DNA from: Stomorhina lunata
Taxonomy: Eukaryota; Arthropoda; Insecta; Diptera; Rhiniidae
NCBI GenBank assembly: GCA_933228675.1
Contig: OW121740.1
Span: forward strand, 36,103,292-36,167,291
Direction of reading: 5' to 3'
Length of the DNA: 64,000 nt
A program made the translations under genes and the position numbers. This document shows, in pieces, positions 33,345 through 45,345 of this stretch. The notes beneath the pieces are model-generated. The model ran no database searches and had not been told where the DNA came from. It worked only from the letters and a program-made list of their open reading frames with translations. How positions within the stretch are numbered: the stretch's first letter is position 1; each line of letters opens with the position of its first letter.

Positions 33345-36300
33345 TTTCAATTTTATATGGAAAAATTTTTTATCGAAAAATTTTCTATGGAAAGACTTTT
33401 TAATGAAAAATTTTCTATGAAAAAATTTTTTAATGAAAAATTTTCTATAGAAATATTTTTTTGTCGCAAAATTTTGTATAAAAAAGTTTTCTAATGCAAA
33501 ATTTTATATAGAAAAGTTTTCTATTGAAAAATCTTCAATATAAAAGTTTTCTATCGAAAAATTTTCTATCGAAAAATTTTCTATATAAAAATTTTCTACA
33601 TAAAAATTTTCTATCGAAAAACTTTCTTTAGAAAAATTTTTTATCGAAAAACTTTCTTTAGAAAAATTTTTTATCGAAAAATTTTCTTTAAAAAAATTTT
33701 TTATCGAAAAATTTTCTTTAGAAAAATTTTCTATCGAAAAATTTTCTTTAGAAAAATTTTCTATCGAAAAATTTTCTTTAGAAAAATTTTCTATCGAAAA
33801 ATTTTCTATAGAAAAATTTTCTATCGAAAAATTTTCTATAGAAAAATTTTCTATCGAAAAATTTTCTATAGAAAAATTTTCTATCGAAAAATTTTCTATA
33901 GAAAAATTTTCTATCGAAAAATTATCTATAGAAAATTTTTCTATCGAAAAATTATCTATAGAAAATTTTTCTATCAAAAAATTTTCTATAGAAAAATTTT
34001 CTGTAGAAAAATTTTCTATAGAAAAATTTTCTATGGAAAAATTTTCTATAGAAAAATTTTCTATTGAAAAATTTTTATTGAAAAATTTTTTATTGAAAAA
34101 TTTTCTATTGAAACTTTTTTATTGAAAAATTTTCTATTGAAAAATTTTCTATAGAAAAAATTTTCATTGAAAAATTTTCTATTGAAAATTTTTCTACAGA
34201 AAAATTTTCTATTGAGATATATTCTGTACAAAAATTTTCAATTGAAAAATTTTCTAAAGAAAAATTTTCCGTTGAAAAATTTTCTATAGAAAAATTTTCT
34301 ATTAAAAAATTTACTATAGAAAAATTTTTTATTAAAAAATTTTCTATAGCAAATTTTTTATTGAAAAATTTTATTTGTATAGAAAAATTTTCTACTGAAA
34401 AATTTTCTATTGAAAAATTTTCTATAGAAAATTTTCTATTGAAAAATTTTCTATAGAAAAATTTTCTATTGAAAAATTTTCTAAAGAAAAATTTTCCTAT
34501 AAAAAAATTTTTATAAAAAATTTAGCTATTAGAAACTTTCTTTTTCTATTGAAAAATTTTGTATAGAAAATTTTCTATTGAAAAATTTTCTATAGAAAAA
34601 TTTTCTATTGAAAAATTTTCTAAAGAAAAATTTTCCTATAGAAAATTTTTCTATAAAAAATTTTCCTATAGAAAATTTTTCTATAAAAAATTTTCCTATC
34701 GAAAATTTTTCTATAAAAAATTTTCTTCAGAAAATTTTGCTATAAAAAAATTTCTTCAGAAAATTTTGCTATAAAAAAAATTTCTACAGAAAATTTTCCT
34801 ACAAAAAATCTTCCATAGAAAATTTTCCTACAAAAAATCTTCCATAGAAAATTTTCCTATAAAAAATTTTTTATAGAAAACTTTCCTATAAAATATTTTC
34901 TATAGAAAATTTTCCAATAAGAAATTTTCAAAAAAAAAAAATATAGAAAATTTTTCGATAAAAATTCTTTTCTATAGAAACTTTTTCGATAAAAAAAATT
35001 CTATAGAAAATCTTTTGTTAAAAACAAATTTCTGTAGAAAATTTTTCAATAAAAAACTTTTTATATTGAAGATTTTTCGATAAAAAAAATTTTTATAGAG
35101 AATTTTTCGATAAAAAAAATTTTCTATAGAAAATTTTTCGATAAAAAAATTTTCAATAAAAAAATTTTTCAATAATAAAATTTGTCTATAGAAAATTTTT
35201 CGATAAAATAATTTCTCGATAGAAAATTTTTCGATAAAAAAATTCTTCTATAGAAAATTTTTCGTTAAAAACATTTTTCTATAGAAGATTTTTTGATAAA
35301 AAAAAATTTTTTAATTAAAAATTTTCTATGAAAAAAATTTTTAATGAAAAATTTTCTATAGAAATATTTTTTTGTCGAAAAATTTTGTATAAAAAAAGTT
35401 TTCTAATGCAAAATTTTGTATAGAAAAGTTTTTTATTGAAAAATTTTCAATATTAAAATTTTCTATTGAAAAATTTTCAATATAAAAATTTTCTATCGAA
35501 AAATTTTCTATAGAAAAATTTTCTATCGAAAAATTTTCTATAGAAAAATTTTCTATCGAAAAATTTTCTATAGAAAAATTTTCTATCGAAAAATTTTCTA
35601 TAGAAAAATTTTCTATCGAAAAATTTTCTATAGAAAAATTTTCTATAGAAAAATAAAAAAATTTTTCAATAATAAAATTTGTCTATAGAAAATTTTTCGA
35701 TAAAATAATTTCTAGATAGAAAATTTTTCTTAAGAGGTTGTGGGTTCGAATCCAGAAAATTTGTCGATAAAAAAATTTTTCGATAAAAAAAAATTTTCGA
35801 TAAAAAAATTTTTCTATAGAAGATTTTTTTAATAAAAAAAATTTTTTCTATAGAAAATTTTTCGATAAAAAATGTTTCTATAGAAAATTTTTCTATAAAA
35901 AAATTTTTCGTTAAAAAAAAATTTATAAAAAAGTTTTTGTTAAAAAAATTTTTCTATAAAAAACTTTTTGTTAAAAAAATGTTTCTATAAAAAACTTTTC
36001 GTTAAAAACTTTTTTCTATAGAAAATTTTTTTGATAAAAAAATGTTTCTATATAAAGTTTTTCGATTTAAAAATTTTTCTATAGAAAATTTTCGATAAAA
36101 AACTTTTTCGATAAAATATTTTTCTATAGAAAATTTTTCGCTAAAAAAATTTTTCTATAAAAAATTTTTCGATAAAAAACTTTTTCTAAAGAAAATTTTT
36201 TGATAAAAAAATGTTTCTATAGAAAATTTTTCGATAAAAAAAAAAACTATAGAAAATTTTTCGATAAAAAAAATTTTCTATAGAAAATTTTTCTATAAAA

Positions 36301-36816
36301 AATGTTTTCTATAGAAAATTTTTCTATAAAAAATGTTTTCTATAGAAAATTTTTCTATAAAAAATGTTTTCGTTAAAAAAATTTTTCTATAAAAAACGTC
36401 GATAAAAAAATTTTTCTACAAAAAACTTTTCGATAAAAACTTCAATAAAAATCTTTTCGTTAAAAACTTTTTTCTATAGAAAATTTTTCTACAAAAAAAT
36501 GTTTCTGTAGAAAGTTTTTCGACTAAAAAATTTTTCTATAGAAAATTTTCGATAAAAAAAATTTTTCGATAAAAAATTTTTCTATAGAAAATGTTTCGAT
36601 AAAATAATTTTTCTATAGAAAATTTTTCGATAAAAAAAACTTTTCTATAAAAAATTTTTCGATAAAAAAAATTTTTCTATAAAAATGTTCGATAAAAAAA
36701 ATTTCCTATAGAAAATTTTTCGATAAAAAAATGTTCTATAGAAAATTTCGATTAAGAATTTCTCTAAAAAAAATTCTATAGAAAATTTTTCAATAGAAAT
36801 TTTTTCGATAAGAATT
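33345..36816. repeat. AT minisatellite of ~30-bp units built from 15-bp halves (array 4)
   Basis: About 3.5 kb of alternating 15-mers, mainly GAAAAATTTTCTATA and GAAAAATTTTCTATC (33500-34000 and 35480-35650), passing into variants such as AAATTTTTCGATAAAA and AAATTTTTCTATAGAA to the right. The 15-bp period is a multiple of three, so chance reading frames are long and translate into NFSIE-type pentapeptides (33504-33977 minus; also 34559-34774 and 34972-35172). These are not genes. The subarrays show local homogenisation. Confidence 0.95.
35733..35756 (+). repeat. Isolated tRNA T-arm/B-box fragment inside the AT array
   Basis: GAGGTTGTGGGTTCGAATCC interrupts the otherwise pure AT minisatellite. 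GGTTCGAATCC (35743-35753) is an exact RNA polymerase III B box as found in tRNA T-arms. No A box or acceptor stem is present, so this is not a tRNA gene. It may be a SINE or tRNA scrap caught in the array. Confidence 0.7.
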
Positions 36817-38335
36817 GGCTATTAAGTTGTTTTGAGAATAAACCCAAATGAGGAGTCTTCCTCTTATTTTAGAAAATTCAGAGTTTTTTATTTTTTATAG
36901 CTTTCGTCCTACAGTATCCCTTAATTGTTTGGCTTCAATATATTCGATTTAAAGTCAAAAAGCAATTTCAAGACTCTTTAATCAATAATCCAAAAGATTT
37001 CTACAAACTCGTATCAATTTCATTCTAACAAGTTTTATTTTATAGTTTTATTTTTTTATTTATTCTTCTCAAAACACGTATCAATTTCATTCTTTTCATT
37101 AGATTAAATTGCTTTGTGGATATGAATTTTGTTAGATGTTTTTTCTTAAAATGCACATACAAACAAAGAAACAAACACAAATAAAATAATAACAAATATT
37201 TATTGTATATAAAATTTTATATTTCAAACATTTTTCTAAGCAAAACAAACCACAAAACAACAAAAACAACATCGAGAACAAGAACGATACGAGCAACAAA
37301 CAACTCTTCCATAACATTCTTGCATCATAATAAATAAATGAGGCATGTATGTGTATGTGTTGGTGTGTTTGTGTGTGTGGCTTTGTGTAAGAATCTGTGC
37401 TTGTGTGTGGTTGTATTTCGAGATATGTGTAAATGTGGGAAATGTGCATTTTTTCATATAAAAATATGAGAGAAAAAGAAATAATTGAAAAACTTCATTT
37501 TTCTTTTTGATTATAACTAAAGTCAACTGCATTTGACAAGCAACAAATTGCTTAGATGAATATATGTAGTACAAAATACACATCCTAGCAAAGAAGATAC
37601 AAGGATACACTCCTACACTTACACAGAGGTATTTTTATGTACAAATACTATAACAACACATGATCATAAATTATATAAACACTGGATATTTGGTCTTGTT
37701 GTTTTTCTTTCTTCTACAAATTATTATAACTTATTTTCTCAGTGTAAGTATTTCCAACAATAAAACTCTTGAGGGAAATATTTTATAAAATTCCAAAAAA
37801 TCAATTGTCCCTTTTAAAACTTCACAACTTGACAATTTAGCAATAATCGTTTTTATTAGATTTTGTTTGAAACTATTTAAATAAATGAAAACCAATTTTT
37901 GAAAATCAATGAAATTTCCCTACATTTTTCTAAGCTTTTGCTTAAGGGTTAAAATTTTTTTTTATAAACATTTTATTTAATAAAATTAATTCATTTATTT
38001 AGACATTTTAATGTTTAGCTTTAAAGCTAGACATTACATTAAAATAAATTACACGATAGCTAATAGTGTCACGCAATGGGAATTGATTAATCATAACTAA
38101 AAGGTTTTGTAGTCCAAAATGGCCTTATAATTGTTGACCATTAAGAGGTGAAAAATTTCGTCAGAAATATGTAAAACTTCATTAAAAAGTAAAACATTTT
38201 CGTAATGTTACTGACATTATATGTATTCGAAAACTGCTAATACAAAGCTTTTTTGTAAAAAAAAAACTTTAATTCTCTCGAAATAAAGCACTAAAATTTG
38301 GAATATTTTACAAATTTTCATTACAGGAGCCAACT
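36817..38335. other. Non-coding stretch between two AT arrays
   Basis: No gene is recognised. Overlapping minus-strand frames at 37132-37449 and 37236-37610 are rich in H, T, C and F and come from CA/GT-rich and AAC-rich low-complexity DNA (about 37340-37430). Nothing transposon-like is seen. Confidence 0.5.
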
Positions 38336-40822
38336 ACTTTTCAATAGAAACATTTTTTATAAAATATTTTTCAATAGAAAAATTAAAAAAAAAAATATTT
38401 TTCTAAAGAAAATTTTTTTAAAAATAATTTGCTATAGAAACATTTCCGATAAAAAAAACTTCTATAGAAAAACTTTTTTAATCAAAATTTTCCTATACAA
38501 AAATTTTTGATAAAAAAATTTTTTTATAGAAAAATTTTCATTGAAAAAATTTTTCTATGGAAAAATTTTCATTAAAAAATTTTTCTATAGAAAAATTTTC
38601 ATTAAAAAAATTTTTCTATAGAAAAATTTTCATTAAAAAAATTTTTCTATAGAAAAATTTTTTCAATGAAAAATTTTCATTAAAAAAATTTTTCTATAGA
38701 AAAATTTTCATTAAAAAAATTTTTCTATAGAAAAACTTTCATTAAAAAAATTTTTCTATAGAAAAATTTTCATTAAAAAAAATTTTCTATAGAAAAATTT
38801 TCATTAAAAAATTTTTCTATAGAAAAATTTTCATTAAAAAAATTTTTCTATAGAAAAATTTTCATTAAAAAAATTTTTCTATAGAAAAATTTTCATTAAA
38901 AAAATTTTTCTATAGAAAAATTTTCATTAAAAAATTTTTCTATAGAAAAATTTTCATTAAAAAAATTTTTCTATAGAAAAATTTTCATTAAAAAAATTTT
39001 TCTATAGAAAAATTTTCATTAAAAAATTTTTCTATAGAAAAATTTTCATTAAAAAAATTTTTCTATAGAAAAATTTTCATTAAAAAATTTTTTCTATAGA
39101 AAAATTTTCATTAAAAAAATTTTTCTATAGAAAAATTTTCATTAAAAAATTTTTCTATAGAAAAATTTTCATTAAAAAAATTTTTCTATAGAAAAATTTT
39201 CATTAAAAAATTTTTCTATAGAAAAATTTTCATTAAAAAAATTTTTCTATAGAAAAATTTTCATTAAAAAAATTTTTCTATAGAAAAATTTTCATTAAAA
39301 AAATTTTTCTATAGAAAAATTTTCATTAAAAAAATTTTGCTATAGAAAAATTTTCATTAAAAAATTTTCTATAGAAAAATTTTCATTAAAAAAATTTTTC
39401 TGTAGAAAAATTTTCATTAAAAAATTTTTCTATAGAAAAATTTTCATTAAAAAATTTTTCTATAGAAAAATTTTCATTAAAAAATTTTTCTATAGAAAAA
39501 TTTTCATTAAAAAATTTTTCTATAGAAAAATTTTCATTAAAAAATTTTTCTATAGAAAAATTTTCATTAAAAAATTTTTCTATAGAAAAATTTTCATTAA
39601 AAAATTTTTCTATAGAAAAATTTTCATTAAAAAATTTTTCTATAGAAAAATTTTCATTAAAAAATTTTTCTATAGAAAAATTTTCATTAAAAAATTTTTC
39701 TATAGAAAAATTTTCATTAAAAAATTTTTCTATAGAAAAATTTTCATTAAAAAATTTTTCTATAGAAAAATTTTCATTAAAAAATTTTTCTATAGAAAAA
39801 TTTTCTTTAAAAAAAATCTTCTATAGAAAAATTTTCATTGAAAAAATTTTTCTATAGAAAAATTTTCATTGAAAAAATTTTTCTATAGAAAAATTTTCAT
39901 TGAAAAAAATTTTCTATACAAAAATTTTCATTGAAAAAATTTTTCTTTAGAAAAATTTTCATTGAAAAAATTTTTCTTTAGAAAAATTTTCATTGAAAAA
40001 ATTTTTCTTTAGAAAAATTTTCATTGAAAAAATTTTTCTTTAGAAAAATTTTCATTGAAAAAATTTTTCTTTAGAAAAATTTTCATTGAAAAAAATTTTC
40101 TTTAGAAAAATTATCATTGAAAAAGTTTTTCTTTAGAAAAATTTTCATTGAAAAAATTTTTCTTTAGAAAAAATTTTCATTGAAAAAATTTTTCTTTAGA
40201 AAAATTATCATTGAAAAAATTTTTCTTTAGAAAAATTTTCATTGAAAAAATTTTTCTTTAGAAAAATTTTCATTGAAAAAATTTTTCTTTAGAAAAATTT
40301 TCATTGAAAAAATTTTTCTTTAGAAAAATTTTCATTGAAAAAATTTTTCTTTAGAAAAATATTCATTGAAAAAATTTTTCTTTAGAAAAATTTTCATTGA
40401 AAAAATTTTTCTTTAGAAAAATGTTCACTGAAAAAATTTTTCTTTAGAAAAATTTTCATTGAAAAAATTTTTCTTTAGAAAAATTTTCGATAAAAAAAAC
40501 TTTTCATTACAAAAATTTTCGATAAAAAAAACTTTTCATTAGAAAAATTTTCGATAAAAAAAACTCTTCTTTCGAAAAATTTTTGGTTAAAGACACTTTT
40601 CTTTGGAAAAATTTTCGATAACAAAATTTTTCTTTATAACATTTTCGATAAAAAATTTTTTCTTTAGAAAAATTTTCGATAAAAAAATTTTTCTTTAGAA
40701 AAATTTTCTATAAAAAAACTTTTCATCAGAAAAATTTTCGATAAAAAAACTTTTCTTTAGAAAAATTTTTGGTTAAAAAAACTTTTCTTTAGAAAAATTT
40801 TCGATAAAATTTTGATAAAAGT
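38336..40822. repeat. AT minisatellite of 30-31-bp units (array 5)
   Basis: About 80 units. From 38540 to 39800 the unit is CATTAAAAAATTTTTC plus TATAGAAAAATTTT, with a perfectly regular 30-bp stretch at about 39410-39800. From 39830 to 40480 it becomes CATTGAAAAAATTTTTC plus TTTAGAAAAATTTT, and to 40822 GATAAAAAAACTTTTC variants. The sharp change of consensus inside one array suggests successive local amplifications. Confidence 0.95.
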
Positions 40823-42514
40823 AAAAAGTTGGCAATTCCTCGCACTTTCCACTGTAGATATTTTCTAAAACATAATTAGAAACCATTTTCAAAAACTTAA
40901 AACCTACTTTGCTACACTTCTAAATATATGACACTGCAAAAAATGTACAATGTCCTGCTTATTAATAAAATAAAACCTACCAGGAAACATAAAATCATAT
41001 TAGAAAAGGGTCATAAAAACCAGATTTTTTGACAGCAACAAAAAAGACAAATATCAAATTATATTTATTAGATACAATGTTAGGAAACATGTTGCCACTG
41101 TTGTAAAAGACACCCAAAAACTTAGAAAGACACCAACGACAACAACAACAGCATCAGACAAGATGACAAATCCTAAAAGAGATAAATATTGAATGTAACA
41201 TATGTTACAAAATTTCGCATGTATATTAAAGGGTCATTTCGAATGATCAACAATCACTTTCATTCTAATGGTTATTTTATTTTTTTTATTTTTAATATTT
41301 TTGTATTTTGGGCAAAAAGGAAGAAAAGCTCGTCATTTTATAAAAGTATGTATGAGTTGTGTGTGTGTGTGTGTGATAGTGTGTCTTTGTTTGTAAGACA
41401 ATATTTTGTTCCGTTAGTTCTGCAACAGCTTGTAAAGACATTTTACGACATGATGTTCACAAACACCCAAATGCAAAAGAATGACTTGACTCTTCATATT
41501 AAACTTTTGCCAAAAGGTTAGAGACGAAACAATAAAAACAACAACGACATAGAGTCTTAATAAGGACAATGAAAGAAGAGGCTTTATATAAGAAGGCTAA
41601 TGGAAAAGGGCTTAAAAAGCTCTGGATATAAGATTTTCATATATCTCTTCTATAAACCAAAATTGTTTTTTCTTTAACTTTCAAAAGCTTTCCTTAAAAA
41701 GGTAGCTTTTTCCTTTTTTAATTAAAAAAGGTTTTCATAACTTTAATATGACATGAAAAAGCTGTAAACAGACCTTAGATCTTTTAAAAGCTCTACCTAA
41801 AATAACTTGGCTTAAACAAGCTTATTATCAAGAAAAAAGCTATAATAATATTATCAACAAAAAGTTTCATAATTTTAAATTTTGGAAAATCTCTTTAGAA
41901 AAAGCTAAAGTTTTACAATTTTAAATTTCTAATTAAAAAGCTTGAGATTTACTATGAAACAAAAACTGTTAAGAAAACCTATTTAATTCTAAAGACCTTA
42001 TCATCAAAAAGTTCTTTTTATCCTACCTTCGTAATATCCACAAAATAACCTTTATATTCACCACATAAGAATGTTTTTTTTATGTTAAGGACAAGTTTTT
42101 TTTTTTTATTTTTTTGTTAAACAAAAAAATAAAATGGAATTAAACAAACGTGAACGTCGGTCATTTATTCTTTTTCATGTATTCAATCAAATTAAAAAGA
42201 ATGAAAAGTAAGAAAAAAAAAGAAAGTACACAGACACCCGGTCACCCGGGCAGTGACAACAACAAAAACGAAAATACATTAATATTTACGGCAGTCAACG
42301 AGTACAAGGAAAGAAAACGAACAAGAACGGAAACGGAAGTGGATGTGGAAGTGGTTTTCAAATTTATTGACATTTATTTCAGTTTGCACGATTGCTAGGC
42401 TAAAGTTTTGGACTGTGGGAAAGAAAAAAGAAATATTAATATGAAAAAATTGTTGTAGGTTTAACTTAGCTTATAATCCTATACTAAGACCAATGTCTTA
42501 TACTTAAACAATTG
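40823..42514. other. Non-coding AT-rich stretch
   Basis: No gene is recognised. A (GT)n run lies at 41357-41374. The frames at 41189-41521 and 42150-42398 are low in complexity (the second is K/E/T-rich from purine-rich runs) and have no known domain. Confidence 0.5.
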
Positions 42515-43600
42515 TTTTAATGGGTGTTTTTTTTAGAGGTATAGAACTTCGAATTGAAATAAAACACAAGAAAATCGTTTTAATGTCCATCAATTTGGCT
42601 TTATTGGAAGGATAATTTTATGCCATTAATGTTTAAATATGATTTCGGGCATGTGGCCGCCGCGGCTGGCTCGAATAAAGCCAATTCTACAGGTCCAATT
42701 TTCAACTACTTTTTCGATCATATGGGGCCGTATGTTGGCAATAACGCCACGAATGTTGGCTTCCAAGTCCCCTAACGTTTCTGGTTTGTTGGCGTAGACG
42801 AGCGACTTCACATATCCCCAAAGAAAATAATCCAGAGGTGTCAAATCGCACGATCTTGGTGGCCAATTGACAGGTCCATTCCGCAAAATTATGCGCTCAT
42901 CGAATGTTTCCTTCAATAAATCAATTGTGACGTGCGCTGTGTGGCATGTAGCGCCGTCTTGTTGGAACCACAACTCATCCACATTCATGCCATCCAATTG
43001 GGGAACAAAATAGTCGGTTATCATGGCTCTATACCGGTCTCCATTTATGGTAACTGACTCTCCAGCATTATTTCGGAAGAAGTATGGCCCAATGACTCCA
43101 CCAGCCCATAGAGCACACCAAACAGTCAGTTTTTGTGGATGTAATGGCGTCTCAAGGGTCTCATGTGGATTCTCTTCACTCCAAATGCGGCAATTTTGCT
43201 TGTTGACGTAGCCATTCAACCAAAAATGAGCCTCATCACTGAACAAAATTTTGCGATGAAAATCAGCATCGAGATCAATCTCATTTTCGGTCCATACACC
43301 AAAATCACGACGCATTGCATGGTCTCGCGGCTTTAATTCTTGCACAAGCTGGATCTTGTAAGGTCGCAAGCCAAGATCTTTGCGCAAAATCTTCCATAAA
43401 GTTGATGGACAAAGCTCCAATTGCTGTGCACGGTGGCGAATCGATTCATTCGGGTCCTCTTCAACACTTTGCTCTACAGCGGCAATTGTTAATTCGGTGC
43501 GCACTGTTCGACGTCGCTGCGGATGCGTATTATCACATAGAGTAAACGTAGTGCGAAAACGATCCATAGTTAACCGTCTGAATATAGGACTCAATACACT
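42515..43600 (-). mobile_element. 5'-truncated mariner/Tc1-superfamily transposon
   Basis: The element holds the transposase frame at 42626-43594 plus about 100 bp of downstream sequence (GGGTGTTTTTTTTAGAGGT near 42521) that could be its 3' terminal repeat. I could not find an inverted match to this beyond 43600, and the coding homology stops abruptly there with an in-frame stop at 43616-43618. The 5' end, including the N-terminal helix-turn-helix, is therefore missing. Confidence 0.6.
42626..43594 (-). pseudogene. Mariner/Tc1-superfamily transposase, N-terminally truncated
   Basis: The open frame is 322 residues long with no internal stop. Its first codon is TTG; the first ATG is at residue 10 (43565-43567). 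The catalytic aspartates of the DDD/E transposase fold are visible: D120 in SDEAHF, D213 in QQDGATCHTA and D250 in RSCDLTPLDYFLWG. There are 36 residues between the second and third, more than the 34 of classical mariner. PSTLWKILRKDLGL (63-76) is the end of the second helix-turn-helix; NKQNCRIW and VWCALWAGG are family motifs. About 60 N-terminal residues with the first DNA-binding helices are missing, so it probably cannot bind its ends. The intact catalytic frame means that the truncation is recent or the frame decays slowly. Confidence 0.85.
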
Positions 43601-43639
43601 AACACTTTTACCTTCTTATTTATAAACAAAAAATAAAAT

Positions 43640-43835
43640 TATCAATTTGTTATTGTACGATTTGTTTTATGAAAAAATTACCCCCTAATTTATAAATAAA
43701 TTTTAAAATTATTAAATTCTTATAATTTGAAATTTGTATGGAAAATTTGAATTATAAGCTTGCTACAGCTTTATTTTTGATTATGAATTAGGGGGTTTTA
43801 TTTATAAACTTGTTATAATATTATTTTTAGTTTAT
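43640..43835. repeat. Inverted-repeat segment with CCCCCTAATT arms
   Basis: ACCCCCTAATTTATAAATAAA near 43680 (first 20 bases) is answered by GAATTAGGGGGT near 43788, and the word TTTATAAATAAA or its complement recurs on both sides. It looks like a small inverted-repeat element of about 150 bp between the transposase and the solo LTR, but the ends are not well defined. Confidence 0.4.
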
Positions 43836-43855
43836 TATGACTATTACATAAATAC

Positions 43856-44424
43856 TGTTACGTTTTTCCTTAAAAAACGTAGAAGGAATTCTTTTTGCAA
43901 ACAACGGAAAACAAAATTAAAACACTTTATGTCGTTTTTCTACAAAGTTATATTTTTATTAAGTTTAGAGTTAATCACTTAAACACACTTCATAAAATTG
44001 CTTCCCAAATATTCTTAGTCTCACTGTTCTCTTATACGCGTCTCAATTAAAACTCTGCCACAACATCAGTTCGTCAGCCTTTTATAGTAGAGAAGAGAGT
44101 TTCTAGCATTTTCTGCAGATGTAAACAAATAGCTGATGTCTACGATTACACTAACAATGCGGTTTACGAATGTTCAAGCATGTTCCAATACATTATACAT
44201 GGATTATCTGAAGTTAACAGCAACAAAGAGAAAGAGTGTGTAGATAAAGAGAAAACTGTTGCTCTGCTACTCTTACAGCAAAACATTTAGAGGAAAATAT
44301 TGCTCTGCTTATAGACACAAACAGAACAACAACTACACCAACGGAAACATTCTAGAAAACTAGGAGAAGAATTATAAGTAGGAAACTTTGCACAATGGGG
44401 CGGATAACTTAAAAATTCGTGACA
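43856..44424 (-). mobile_element. Solo LTR of a Gypsy-type retrotransposon
   Basis: Read on the minus strand the 569-bp segment starts TGTCACG and ends CGTAACA, so it has the TG...CA ends of an LTR. It is flanked by the direct repeat ATAC at 43852-43855 and 44425-44428, a 4-bp target duplication as in Gypsy elements. A TATAAAAGG box lies at 44079-44087 and an AATAAAAA signal at 43953-43960, both on the minus strand and in the right order. No internal retroviral genes are next to it, so it is most likely the product of recombination between two LTRs. Confidence 0.8.
44079..44087 (-). promoter_or_regulatory. TATA box of the solo LTR
   Basis: TATAAAAGG on the minus strand, about 340 bp into the LTR and about 125 bp upstream of the AATAAAAA signal, is placed as expected for an LTR promoter. 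Confidence 0.6.
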
Positions 44425-44506
44425 ATACTATGGACTATAGAGCGAATACAAGACTACAATACTCCTTATAGTCTAATACTCAGAAACTTATAAGAAGGAT
44501 ATATGT

Positions 44507-45103
44507 ATTTTTTTTTTGTTTAGGACCAGCACTCAGTGGATGACCCCTACTAATGCAATGCATTGTGTTGGAACTAGGATAAAAGTTTAGGGGATTAGAA
44601 TAGGTGTAGTAGTGTTTGGGGACATTTCATTTAAACTTCCCTATATTGCAACTGACTGGGAATACTTCTGCCGGAAGCAAATTCCACATACGAATGGTAC
44701 GGCTTAAGAACGAATTTTCTCTGTAGTGTGTTGTTCTGTCTACTGGCCAATCGACTACGAAGGGATGAGCCCTAGCAGATAGACTTGTATTGTGTAAGAA
44801 AGTTCGAATATCGGTAACGAGTTCCCTGATTTCGTTAGAGCACATTCCAAAGTAGTAACGATAGAACAGTCTGAAGCAACCCACATTGCGACTGTGCTCC
44901 AGTGAATCAATAGATTTGGATACCCTACTGTCACCGATGAGCACTTTCGCTTTCACCTGTACTTGGTAGAAAAGCTCCAAAATAGACTTCGAAGTACCGG
45001 TCCATACATAAGAGTTGTATTCCATTTTCGGACGGAAATTGTTGGTGTAAATAGTACGGAGATCAGATAAAGTGAAGTACCCAGTAAAACTTTTCATTAC
45101 CAA
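44507..45103 (-). mobile_element. 5'-truncated non-LTR retrotransposon, ORF2 C-terminus with poly(A)
   Basis: The minus-strand frame at 44627-45103 shows motifs found after the reverse transcriptase in many insect LINEs: FRPKMEYNSYVW, SLEHSRNVGCFRLFYRYYFG, ARAHPFVVDWP, TTHYRENSFLSRTIRMWNLL. It ends in a frame break after NIGKFK. The 3' UTR carries CTGAGTGCTGGTCCT and ends in an A run (44508-44517 as T on the plus strand). The 5' truncation lies near 45100. I think of the jockey/CR1 side of the LINE tree, but the clade is unsure. Confidence 0.8.
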
Positions 45104-45345
45104 ATAATGAGTTAAACAGTTAAACTATTGAACACGAACTACTTACTCATTCGCTGTTTAAGTCATTACATTAACATGGGGATGTCATTGGAGGCAAGTA
45201 CTTACCAATTGCAGAAAAGTAAGGACTTGGGTAAGCAATTTGAAAGCAACAACAACAACAGCAACAACTTTTTGTTTCGGACATTCTCCTCTAATATTAG
45301 GTAGTGGGACATTTCAATTCTAATTTTATCCTATTCATTGTATTT
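45104..45345. other. Short unassigned gap
   Basis: Nothing is recognised apart from an ACA-rich run near 45247-45268. Confidence 0.4.

Noticed and set aside
33504..33977. 157-codon frame of NFSIE-type pentapeptides
   Set aside because: It is the translation of a 15-bp repeat whose period is a multiple of three. Similar frames appear on both strands of the same array (34559-34774, 34972-35172, 50474-51924).
37132..37610. Overlapping frames of 105 and 124 codons
   Set aside because: Both translate CA/GT and AAC microsatellite DNA in different frames, with biased composition and no domain.
42150..42398. 82-codon frame rich in K, E and T
   Set aside because: Purine-rich low-complexity DNA; no domain and no splice context that I can support.
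43023..43625. Plus-strand frames of 62, 76 and 81 codons
   Set aside because: Antisense shadows of the transposase frame at 42626-43594.
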